DNA from: an uncultured Blautia sp.
GTDB taxonomy: Bacteria > Bacillota > Clostridia > Lachnospirales > Lachnospiraceae
Direction: 5' to 3'
DNA length: 41,912 bases
Assembly: GCA_934373235.1 (NCBI GenBank)
Contig: CAKROW010000018.1
Span: 1 to 41,912 of the forward strand
The notes below the pieces were generated by a model, which saw only the letters and a list, made by a program, of their open reading frames with translations, had not been told where the DNA came from and ran no database searches. Below are positions 32,907-40,748 of the stretch, piece after piece. Numbering within the stretch: position 1 is the first letter of the stretch; the number at the start of each line of letters is the position of its first letter. The position numbers and the translations under genes were made by a program.

Positions 32907-32933
32907 TTAGCACTCATTTTAAGTGAGTGCTAG
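32907..32933. promoter_or_regulatory. CIRCE element (HrcA operator)
   Basis: TTAGCACTC, 9 nt, GAGTGCTAG, one base from the consensus TTAGCACTC-N9-GAGTGCTAA. HrcA binds it and represses heat-shock genes at normal temperature. Here it lies 7 bp upstream of the htpG -35, rather than over or after the start site. Confidence 0.95.
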
Positions 32934-32944
32934 CAATTCGTTTT

Positions 32945-32995
32945 GTAAAAAACGAAAAACTGCCGCAGTGGTCATTTGTTCCGCTGCGGCAGTTT
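32945..32995 (-). terminator. Terminator of the large surface protein gene
   Basis: AAACTGCCGCAG (32957-32968) pairs with CTGCGGCAGTTT (32984-32995), 12 bp, followed on the minus strand by TTTTTCGTTTTTT. It lies 24 nt after the stop. Confidence 0.92.
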
Positions 32996-33019
32996 ATGTC
33001 TATGATGTTTTATATCTGA

Positions 33020-36000
33020 TCATTTCTTCTTTTTTCTGTATACAAGGATTCCACCAACGCACACAGCAGCAAGCACCAGAATGATCACAAATGTCATTAT
33101 CGGTGTATTATCTCCCGTAAGCACCGCCGGCTTTCTGCTTGCTGACGGAGTCACAGTAACAGATGCCGCCTGGGTCACTGTAAAGGATACCTGGCTGTTA
33201 GACTGCACTCCAGTATTTTTCCAGTTACTTCCATCGTATCTCTGCTGGCCAAATGTAACAGTCAGAGTATAATTTCCAGGTTTGCTCACACGGAAAGTAG
33301 CGGTATAAGGTGCTCCGTCCCACACTCTTGTCTCTGTGATCTTCCAGCTCTGAGGAACATATCTGGTATCCCCCTTACCTGGTTTGCTGTTGTCCATGCC
33401 AGCACCCACTGCAGTAAATGTGATCTTGGTATCAGTTGTATACTTGCCGTCTGAGCTGATTCCTGTGATCATATTCCGGGCAGGATTGGCTTCCAGAGCT
33501 GTCCGTGCCTCTACTGTCACATTAACAGAAGTTACAGTGCTGATATTATCTGTATTCTGTACTCCATCCGGAAGTGTCACATTTCCTCTTACGCTGAATG
33601 CCTGCTTCTCAGAAGAATCCGGGTTATAGCTGCAGCCCTTTACATCCCACGCAACCGCTGCGGACATATCTCCCTTTGTTGTAGTAATTGTAACTGCAGA
33701 AGGAAGTTTCAGAGCTTCGGCTGTCTTTGCAGTTCCGTTTGCAAGGCCTGTTATGTCTGATGGCTTTCTCACACCTGTAAGCTTGTTTACACTTTCTGAC
33801 ACACTGAAATATGCAGTTGTATATATCTCCATACCTCCGTCATTTCCAATAGAGATATCCTCCAGATATTCTCCTTTGGCAAGACCCGCCTTTGGCTGGA
33901 CTGTAAATGTTGCTGTCTCACCAGGTTCCAGTGTCTGACTTGAAAGTTCTCCTACTGTAAATGAATCTGCTGACGGCTGATCCAGAGCAGCTGTCATATT
34001 GCCCTTGTTGGTAACAGTCACAGTCTGAGCATCCGGTATATTCTCATATCCCGTTGCCCTTCCTCCGAAATCAAGGCTGTCCGGTACTACCGTAAGGTTG
34101 TATACCGGATCCGGCGTTGTCACTGTAAAAGCAACCGCAACCTTCGCCATAATATTTCCGTCGATATCCCTTACATTGATGTTTCCATTGTACTCACCTG
34201 CATCCAGTCCTGTTTTTGGAGCCACTGTAAAGGTCGCGGTATCACCGGCCTCCAGGTAATCTGAAGAAAGCTCCCCGATCACGTAGCTCTTTGACTCCGG
34301 CTGGGAAAGAGATACCGGTTCAGTACCATCGTTTGTGACTGTCACTGTTTTCGCCTGGGGACTCTGGCTGTATCCCTCCTCTGCACTTTTAAACTTCAGG
34401 GATCCTGGTTCTGCTTTTACAGATACTACCACATTTGCTGCGGCATTTACTTTTACAGATGCCGTTACAGAAGCTGTAATACTTTCATCTTCTTCAATTC
34501 CCACAACAAGGTCATCTGTATAATCTCCGGCTGAAAGGGCAGGATCCGCCTTAGGTGAAACACTGAAAGCTGCTTCCCCGTCTGCCGGAACCTGAAGTCC
34601 GTTGGAATCTCCGGATAATGGTGTGATATCAAAATAATCTGATTCCGACAGAACCAGCGTCACACTCTCTGTACTGTTATTATACACAGTAAATGTCTGA
34701 GTTTCTGTTACTTCTGTATATCCTTCTTCCAGATCTGCAAAATCAAGCTCCTGATTATCCACGGAAATGTCATATTCCGGATCCGGTTCCGGTTCTGGAT
34801 CTGGTTCCGGATCTGCCTTGGCTACAGTAAAGGATACATCAAAAGCTGCCTTTGCTCCCTCTTCAGTCTCATAAGTGATCGTTTCATTATAATCGCCTGC
34901 CGGAAGATTCTCTCTTGGCTGCACGCCTACTGTTACACTCTCTCCGGCATTAAGAGGCTCTGTAATATCCTGCACCAGAAAATGCTCCGGTGAAATTGCC
35001 CTGAAATTCAGGGATTGTGTACTTTCATTTTTAAAGGTTACATACTGGAATTCCGGAGGTTCTGTATATCCTTCCTTCACACTTCCGAAATCCAGACTTC
35101 CCTCTCCGTTATCAGTAATCACTGTTATGGAATCCTCTGCCACTGTCCCGGAACCGTCTGAAGCATTGCCGGTTTTCTGGCTGTCATCTGCTTCGGAATC
35201 AGAAGCCTTTCCGGATTCATTCTTGCCATCCTCAGCATTTCTGTCCTGATCTCCGTCCACCTGGATCACATCCTGATCATTTCCGGTGCCAGCACCGCCA
35301 TTTGGATCTGCATCTGTGTTCTGGCCGCCTTCCACATCCTGGTCTGCATCTGTGTTCTGACCGCCTTCTACATCCTGATCTGCACCTGTGTTCTGACCGC
35401 CTTCCACATTCTGATCTGCATCTGTGTTCTGACCGCCTTCCACATCCTGGTCTGCATCTGTGTTCTGACCGCCTTCCACATCCTGGTCTGCATCTGTGTT
35501 CTGACCGCCTTCCACATCCTGATCTGCATTCTGATCATTACCGGATTCTTCCTGATTTCCGCCAATTTCAACAACGCCATCAGAATCCTGGTTGTATTCT
35601 CCATTTTCGTCTGTGGATGCATTCTGATCCGTCTCTGTATCCTGCTGCTCCTCAGCACTTTCATCTCCGGATGTCTCCTGGACGCCCTCGGTATTCTCTT
35701 CTGCATTTTCTTCTGTACCGGAACCTGCCTCTGTACTCTCGTTTTGGACTGCACCCTGATTTTCAGACCCTCCGGCAGTCTCTGCGTCCTGACCGGCATC
35801 TGTGTTCTCTGCACCTTCACCCTCTGATGTACTTCCGGCTTCTTCCGTACTTTCTCCGGCTTCCGCCTGCTCTTTTGCTTCCAGCTCTGCTGCCAGTGTC
35901 CTGGCCTCTTCCTCTGTAGCCGCAGCCTGTGCTGTTGTCACCGAAAGTTCCCCGGAATATCCCTTCTCAGCCTGTCCTGTGATCTTTAAGACCAACGGAT

Positions 36001-36292
36001 ATCCCAGATCCTCCTGGGCAACTTTATAAGTCTTATCTGTACCTACCTCAGTAAGTGTCTCCCCGTCTTTCCTTGACCAGGAAAAGGTCACATCATCGTC
36101 TGTAAGTCCCTCTGGCTTCACCTTTGTATAATCTGCACTTAATGTGATTCCCACAGCCACGGAACCCTTGATCTTAAGCTTTCCATCCAGAGTTCCCACC
36201 GGCGCTTCCGCAGTTGCAAAAGCCACAGACGGAAGCATGGAAATCACCATAAATACTGCTGTAAGAACTGCCAGTATCCTGCTTTTTCGCAT
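33020..36292 (-). CDS. Large surface protein: Ig-like, acidic repeats, four ASH-like domains, TGD-type anchor
   Basis: A 1090-residue secreted, membrane- or wall-anchored protein. A signal peptide spans 1-27. An Ig-like domain (about 32-118) of the type KLKIKGSVAVG...YTKV is followed by a low-complexity acidic region (about 125-385) rich in Asp, Glu, Gln and Asn. That region includes a 12-residue repeat of the form VEGGQNTDADQD, about 258-329. Four related ASH/choice-of-anchor-D-like domains follow (starts near 390, 500, 615 and 730), each with an LDFGS.EGY-type opening, then a DPEPDPEPEP linker after the first. Next come a bacterial Ig-like domain (about 845-935) and a last beta domain. The end is VLTGDNTPIM, a membrane helix and KKKK. 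The anchor lacks LPXTG. The ATG has AAGGAGG 7 nt upstream. Ligand is unknown; adhesin or matrix role is inferred. Confidence 0.9.
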   Translation of the reverse strand: MRKSRILAVLTAVFMVISMLPSVAFATAEAPVGTLDGKLKIKGSVAVGITLSADYTKVKPEGLTDDDVTFSWSRKDGETLTEVGTDKTYKVAQEDLGYPLVLKITGQAEKGYSGELSVTTAQAAATEEEARTLAAELEAKEQAEAGESTEEAGSTSEGEGAENTDAGQDAETAGGSENQGAVQNESTEAGSGTEENAEENTEGVQETSGDESAEEQQDTETDQNASTDENGEYNQDSDGVVEIGGNQEESGNDQNADQDVEGGQNTDADQDVEGGQNTDADQDVEGGQNTDADQNVEGGQNTGADQDVEGGQNTDADQDVEGGQNTDADPNGGAGTGNDQDVIQVDGDQDRNAEDGKNESGKASDSEADDSQKTGNASDGSGTVAEDSITVITDNGEGSLDFGSVKEGYTEPPEFQYVTFKNESTQSLNFRAISPEHFLVQDITEPLNAGESVTVGVQPRENLPAGDYNETITYETEEGAKAAFDVSFTVAKADPEPDPEPEPDPEYDISVDNQELDFADLEEGYTEVTETQTFTVYNNSTESVTLVLSESDYFDITPLSGDSNGLQVPADGEAAFSVSPKADPALSAGDYTDDLVVGIEEDESITASVTASVKVNAAANVVVSVKAEPGSLKFKSAEEGYSQSPQAKTVTVTNDGTEPVSLSQPESKSYVIGELSSDYLEAGDTATFTVAPKTGLDAGEYNGNINVRDIDGNIMAKVAVAFTVTTPDPVYNLTVVPDSLDFGGRATGYENIPDAQTVTVTNKGNMTAALDQPSADSFTVGELSSQTLEPGETATFTVQPKAGLAKGEYLEDISIGNDGGMEIYTTAYFSVSESVNKLTGVRKPSDITGLANGTAKTAEALKLPSAVTITTTKGDMSAAVAWDVKGCSYNPDSSEKQAFSVRGNVTLPDGVQNTDNISTVTSVNVTVEARTALEANPARNMITGISSDGKYTTDTKITFTAVGAGMDNSKPGKGDTRYVPQSWKITETRVWDGAPYTATFRVSKPGNYTLTVTFGQQRYDGSNWKNTGVQSNSQVSFTVTQAASVTVTPSASRKPAVLTGDNTPIMTFVIILVLAAVCVGGILVYRKKKK
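35305..35520. repeat. Six in-frame 36-bp tandem repeats
   Basis: Six consecutive 36-bp units (starts 35305, 35341, 35377, 35413, 35449, 35485) with only a few substitutions, all coding for a 12-residue acidic repeat in the surface protein. Copy number is expected to vary by slippage or recombination. Confidence 0.95.
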
Positions 36293-36411
36293 ATTTCATC
36301 CTCCTTTTCATTTCAGATGTCCCCGGACATAGCATCTGTCTGCCATTCATAAATACACTCTAGCATACCTTCACTTACAATATGTAATCCTGTCTTTTCT
36401 TGCGGATACTT

Positions 36412-36669
36412 CTATCCCTCTACGATCAGATATTTTCCGCTGGGAAGTTTGAACACTTCACTTTCTTCTTCCAGTTCTTTCAGGGAAATACCTTCCACAT
36501 CAGCGCCCATTCCCTCCAGATATTTCTTCACTTCTTTAAGAGAATTCAGTTCAACCGCCATACAGTCCTCAAGAAAAGCCTCTGCCTCCTCGTAGTCATC
36601 CGCTACCGGCTCATCAAAAAGCTGCTGCTGGTTTTTCAGAAAAGTTTCAACACATTCTTTTGTATACAT
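36412..36669 (-). CDS. Conserved small acidic protein of unknown function
   Basis: An 85-residue acidic protein: MYTKECVETFLKNQQQLFDEPVA, a helical EEAEAFLEDCMAVE segment and an end LPSGKYLIVEG. The pattern is familiar from Lachnospiraceae genomes, but no function is known to me. The start ATG at 36669 overlaps the stop of the upstream HAD gene by one base (TGATG), so it is translationally coupled and in the same operon. Confidence 0.75.
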   Translation of the reverse strand: MYTKECVETFLKNQQQLFDEPVADDYEEAEAFLEDCMAVELNSLKEVKKYLEGMGADVEGISLKELEEESEVFKLPSGKYLIVEG

Positions 36670-37472
36670 CAGATTACCTCCTCTATCTTTCCACCTGCCC
36701 GAATCAGTTTTTCCAGTACAGGCTGTACTCGTTCTGTCTCATAGGATGCCATCTCCCTCACTCCGGGCTTTGCATGTTTCATGGCAAAACTGTAGGTGAC
36801 AGATTTAAGCATCTCCATATCATTATACTCATCTCCAAAAGCAATACATTCATCCGGCGTGATTCCCAGGCGCTTCTGGTATTCACGGATCCCCTTTGCC
36901 TTGTTTGTGGTAAATGGGATAAAATCTACCCAGGCAAAACCGGAAGTCACAACACTGCACCGGTCTCCAAAACGTTCTTTCCAGTAACGGATGGATTCCT
37001 CTGTGATGCCCTCCCGCTCATAAACGGCAACTTTCATGCAGGGTGCTGTGATCTCATCCAGATCGCGGATGATCCTGCACCGGTTTTTTACCACATCTTC
37101 CATCAGATGCCTGTAGTGCTCGGTCTTTGGCATGATATAATAAAAATCTTTGGTGGAACAGGAAAATTCCGCATCTTTCTTTGCCACAATGGCATCGATG
37201 ATCTCCCTTACAAGATCTTTATCAAAGCTTTCACAGTAAAGCACTTCCTCATTCTCCACTGCCAGGCCGCCATTTTCACAGATAAACGCCATATCATCCT
37301 TAACCGGGGCAAACAGCCGCAGCATGTTGGCATACTGCCTGCCACTTGCCGCCACAAAAAGAATCCCCATATCCTTAAGTTTCTTTACCAGGGGAAAAAT
37401 ATCCTCCGGAAGCTCCTGGCTTCCATTCAGGAGAAGAGTTCCGTCCAGATCACTTGCCACCATCTTAATCAT
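36669..37472 (-). CDS. Cof-type HAD phosphatase
   Basis: A 267-residue HAD hydrolase of the Cof/IIB group. Motif I is SDLDGTLL, motif II SGR, motif III a Lys in NKAKGI, motif IV GDEYNDMEML. A large C2-type cap lies between II and III. These enzymes dephosphorylate sugar phosphates or cofactors; the substrate is unknown. The start at ATG 37472 has GAGGAG upstream and overlaps the previous gene by 8 nt. Confidence 0.92.
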   Translation of the reverse strand: MIKMVASDLDGTLLLNGSQELPEDIFPLVKKLKDMGILFVAASGRQYANMLRLFAPVKDDMAFICENGGLAVENEEVLYCESFDKDLVREIIDAIVAKKDAEFSCSTKDFYYIMPKTEHYRHLMEDVVKNRCRIIRDLDEITAPCMKVAVYEREGITEESIRYWKERFGDRCSVVTSGFAWVDFIPFTTNKAKGIREYQKRLGITPDECIAFGDEYNDMEMLKSVTYSFAMKHAKPGVREMASYETERVQPVLEKLIRAGGKIEEVI

Positions 37473-38130
37473 GATTTTTCTCCTCATAAATATCCAGAAG
37501 CTTCTTCGGACTTTCTGCCAGTATATCTGCACCGTTACTTATAAGCTCATCCCTGTCACGAAAGCCCCAGAGTGCGCCAACAGTCAGCATACCTGCTGCC
37601 TTACCGGTCTCCATGTCTGTCTTTGTATCACCTACATACATACATTCCTCCGGCGCCACTTTAAATGTCTCTGCCAGTTTCAGCGGTCCGTCCGGTGCCG
37701 GTTTCCTGCGGATACCCTCCTGCTGTCCCAGAACCTCATCAAAGATTTCTCCGTAAAGAGCCTTCACTACCTTCTGTGCGGCAATATGAGGTTTGTTGGA
37801 ACATACAGCCAGCTTTAAACCTCTGTTTTTCAGCTCACGGATCGTATCCGGCATCTCCTCATATGGAACAACCTTATACAGAGGGTCCTGGTCAAATTTC
37901 TTGCGGTACAGTTCACGGATTTCCTCATAATGCTCCAGATTCTCATCCCCTGCATCCTTCAGGCATCTGCGGATCAGCATGTCTGCCCCTTCCCCACTGT
38001 AGTATCTGAAATTATCTGCCGGAAGTGTTTTCAGGGAAAAACATTCCAGGATCTCATTGGCAACATAGGCCATGGATTCCAGTGTATCTGCCAGTGTACC
38101 ATCCAGATCAAAAATACAGGCTTTTATCAT
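37465..38130 (-). CDS. HAD phosphatase, phosphoglycolate-phosphatase-like
   Basis: About 221 residues. Motif I is FDLDGTLADT, II VCSNKP, III a Lys in RRKPAPDG, IV VGDTKTDMETG. A small helical C1 cap (about 15-80) is as in Gph. It likely clears phosphoglycolate or a related metabolite. Two ATGs 9 nt apart (38139, 38130) are possible; the GAGAGG site is immediately before the first and well placed for the second, which I prefer. The maf stop overlaps this start region. Confidence 0.88.
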   Translation of the reverse strand: MIKACIFDLDGTLADTLESMAYVANEILECFSLKTLPADNFRYYSGEGADMLIRRCLKDAGDENLEHYEEIRELYRKKFDQDPLYKVVPYEEMPDTIRELKNRGLKLAVCSNKPHIAAQKVVKALYGEIFDEVLGQQEGIRRKPAPDGPLKLAETFKVAPEECMYVGDTKTDMETGKAAGMLTVGALWGFRDRDELISNGADILAESPKKLLDIYEEKNHD

Positions 38131-38135
38131 TTTAA

Positions 38136-38732
38136 TCATCCTCTCAGGTCTATTCCGATTTTTTTCATTTCATGGATCAGTCTTGCAACAGGAAGACCTA
38201 CCACATTGTTATAATCTCCGTGGATTCCTTTCACATAGGCACCCCATGGTCCCTGGATCCCATAACTTCCTGCCTTGTCAAGAGGATCTCCACTATCCAC
38301 ATATTTCTGTATATCGTCCCCGCAGACCGGATAAAACATCACATCTGTGCATTCATAAAAAGTGTGCTCCTCCCAGCGGTTCTCTTTCCTCACAAGCACT
38401 GTCACACCGGTATATACCTGATGGGTATTCCCCTGAAGCTTCTGTAACGTATGGAAAGCTTCTTTTTTGTCGTGAGGTTTTCCCAGTATCTTTCCCTGAA
38501 AAGCCACCACAGTATCTGCTCCGATCACGATCACTCCAGGCTCTGCCTGTTCTTCCAGCTTCATCCCTGTAAAACGTGCTTTCTGGAGGGAAAGCTCACT
38601 TACCACTTCCTGGGGACTGGTACACGTAATGCGTTCTTCACCTTCTGCGGGAAGCACTTCAAACACTATTCCCACTTTACGGAGAAGTTCACTTCTCCTT
38701 GGAGATGCAGACGCAAGTATGATCTTATTCAT
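38136..38732 (-). CDS. maf: Maf-family nucleoside triphosphate pyrophosphatase
   Basis: Hydrolyses non-canonical or excess NTPs, a housecleaning enzyme also linked to septum formation. Its 198 residues include SASPRRSELLRKVG, GADTVV, KPHDKKEAF, VYTGV and GSYGIQG. It heads an operon with two HAD phosphatases and the 85-residue protein. GGGAGGA precedes the ATG by 7-8 nt. Confidence 0.95.
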   Translation of the reverse strand: MNKIILASASPRRSELLRKVGIVFEVLPAEGEERITCTSPQEVVSELSLQKARFTGMKLEEQAEPGVIVIGADTVVAFQGKILGKPHDKKEAFHTLQKLQGNTHQVYTGVTVLVRKENRWEEHTFYECTDVMFYPVCGDDIQKYVDSGDPLDKAGSYGIQGPWGAYVKGIHGDYNNVVGLPVARLIHEMKKIGIDLRG

Positions 38733-38816
38733 CTTCAGTTCCTCCCTTTCAGTTGTCTTTCAGTATATCATAGAGTACTGTTTTCTTCAATATATGCCGG
38801 ATTTCCCCTGAACCCC

Positions 38817-38907
38817 AAAAAACGCTGTGACTTTTTTCAACTGTCATATCCTCTTTGCAGAATAGCCTGCAAAAAGGATATGGCAGTTGTCAGTCACAGC
38901 GTTTTTT
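38817..38907 (-). terminator. Long double-stem terminator of glnS
   Basis: A 91-bp inverted repeat. The outer arms are AAAAAACGCTGTGAC (38817-38831) and GTCACAGCGTTTTTT (38893-38907). The inner arms are CAACTGTCATATCCT (38838-38852) and AGGATATGGCAGTTG (38875-38889), with one wobble. U-tracts exist on either strand. It starts 12 nt after the glnS stop. Confidence 0.8.
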
Positions 38908-38918
38908 ATGTTTTATTC

Positions 38919-40586
38919 TCAGGCCTTTGGCAGCTTGAATGAGCTCTTAAGAGACACGATGCGGTTGAATACCGGTGCGCCCTCTTTGGAGTCGTGAATA
39001 TCCGCACAGAAAAATCCGTTGCGGACAAACTGATAGCTGTCATAACCTTTGGCATTCATAAGTTCAGGCTCCACATATGCGCTTGTCACAGTGAGGGAAT
39101 TGGGATTTACATTTAAGGATCCATCCTCTTTGTTGTAAACGCCTTTCTCCTCATCCACAATGTTTTCATAAAGTCTTACTTCTACTTTACCTGCATTGGA
39201 AGCCTCTACCCAGTGGATAGTTCCCTTTACCTTGCGTCCATCCGGAGCATTTCCACCTTTGGTCTCGGGATCATATGTGCAGTGTACGACACGGATCGTT
39301 CCGTCATCGTCAGCCTCATATCCTGTACAGGTTACAAAATACGCATTCATCAGACGTACTTCATTTCCAATGTAGAGACGTTTATATTTCTTAGGCGGCT
39401 CAGCCATAAAATCATCCCGCTCAATATAAAGTTCTCTGCCAAAAGGAATCTTTCTGGTACCCAGCTCCTCATTTTCCATATTATTCGGAGCGTCCAGGTA
39501 CTCTACCTGTCCCTCCGGATAATTATCAATAACAAGCCTGATCGGATCAAGGATTGCCATCATACGCGGACGTTTCAGCTTCAGGTCCTCACGGATGCAA
39601 TATTCAAGCATTGCATAGTCAACAGAGCTGTTAGCCTTGGAAACACCGCAGAGCTCTACGAATTTACGGATAGATTCCGGTGTGAATCCACGGCGGCGAA
39701 GCGCAGCAATGGAAACCAGCCTCGGATCATCCCATCCGTCTACAATACCATCCTCTACAAGTTTCTTAATGTAACGTTTACCTGTTACAACGTTTGTCAG
39801 ATACAGTTTGGCAAACTCGATCTGCTTCGGTGGATGCGGATATTCCAGTTCTCTTACCACCCAGTCATAAAGCGGTCTGTGATCCTCAAACTCAAGAGTA
39901 CAGATGGAATGTGTCACACCTTCAATAGCGTCCTCGATAGGATGAGCAAAGTCATACATCGGATAGATACACCATTTATCTCCTGTGTTGTGATGTGTCA
40001 TACGGGCTACACGGTAGATAACCGGATCTCGCATGTTCATGTTCGGTGATGCCATATCGATCCTGGCACGGAGAACCTTCTCTCCATCACCATATTTACC
40101 TTCACGCATCTCCTCAAAAAGCCTGAGATTCTCCTCTACAGTACGGTTTCTGTACGGACTCTCCTTGCCAGGCTCTGTAAGTGTTCCTCTGTACTCGCGG
40201 ATCTGGTCTGCTGTCAGGTCACATACAAAGGCCTTACCTTTCCTGATAAGCTTCACTGCTGCCTCATACATCTGGTCAAAATAATCGGATGCAAAGAAGA
40301 GTCTGTCCTCCCAGTCTGCACCAAGCCATTTCACATCCGCTTTGATGGATTCCACAAATTCTGATTTCTCTTTTGTAGGGTTGGTATCATCAAAACGAAG
40401 ATTGAATTTTCCGTTGTATTTCTGAGCCAGTCCATAGTTCAAAAGTATGGACTTCGCATGTCCTATATGAAGGTAACCATTCGGTTCCGGTGGAAAACGT
40501 GTATGCACGGTGTCATATACGCCTTCTTCAAGATCTTTGTCTATAATATTCTCAATAAAATTCTTGGAAACTGTCTCGTTATCCAT
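38919..40586 (-). CDS. glnS: Glutaminyl-tRNA synthetase
   Basis: Charges tRNA-Gln directly. Its 555 residues match bacterial GlnRS. The class I signature is PPEPNGYLHIGHAKS, with RFDDTNP, YDFAHPIEDAIEGVTHS, GWDDPRL and a C-terminal two-barrel anticodon-binding domain (about 340-550). The second signature, usually VMSKRK in GlnRS, reads VVTGKRY here, keeping Lys-Arg but not Met-Ser. The ATG at 40586 has TAGGAGGGAG upstream. It is probably monocistronic, with a weak AT-rich promoter region not confidently resolved. Many Firmicutes lack GlnRS and use GatCAB instead. Confidence 0.96.
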   Translation of the reverse strand: MDNETVSKNFIENIIDKDLEEGVYDTVHTRFPPEPNGYLHIGHAKSILLNYGLAQKYNGKFNLRFDDTNPTKEKSEFVESIKADVKWLGADWEDRLFFASDYFDQMYEAAVKLIRKGKAFVCDLTADQIREYRGTLTEPGKESPYRNRTVEENLRLFEEMREGKYGDGEKVLRARIDMASPNMNMRDPVIYRVARMTHHNTGDKWCIYPMYDFAHPIEDAIEGVTHSICTLEFEDHRPLYDWVVRELEYPHPPKQIEFAKLYLTNVVTGKRYIKKLVEDGIVDGWDDPRLVSIAALRRRGFTPESIRKFVELCGVSKANSSVDYAMLEYCIREDLKLKRPRMMAILDPIRLVIDNYPEGQVEYLDAPNNMENEELGTRKIPFGRELYIERDDFMAEPPKKYKRLYIGNEVRLMNAYFVTCTGYEADDDGTIRVVHCTYDPETKGGNAPDGRKVKGTIHWVEASNAGKVEVRLYENIVDEEKGVYNKEDGSLNVNPNSLTVTSAYVEPELMNAKGYDSYQFVRNGFFCADIHDSKEGAPVFNRIVSLKSSFKLPKA

Positions 40587-40719
40587 TGATCTCCCTCCTA
40601 ATCGAAATTTTCCTGATGTATAATCTTATCATAAACCTTGTTTTTTTAAAAGATTTTTGGCGAAAAAAATACATCAAAAATCCCCTCAAAAATAAATATA
40701 TAAAAATTATATTTTTATA

Positions 40720-40748
40720 TTGACAATTCAGACTTTATCTGATAACAT
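40720..40748 (+). promoter_or_regulatory. tRNA-Thr promoter
   Basis: TTGACA (40720-40725), 17 nt, TAACAT (40743-40748), about 33 nt before the mature 5' end of the tRNA. Confidence 0.78.

Noticed and set aside
35305..35520. Possible CRISPR array because of a 36-bp period
   Set aside because: Units are contiguous without spacers and encode an in-frame peptide repeat; no cas genes are nearby.
35302..35919. Plus-strand 205-codon frame with LHLCSDRLPHP repeats
   Set aside because: It is the antisense of the acidic repeat region of the surface protein and has no ribosome site; the repeats come from the opposite-strand codons.
40587..40719. T-box or other riboswitch in front of glnS
   Set aside because: The leader is short and AT-rich with no T-box sequence or specifier stem.
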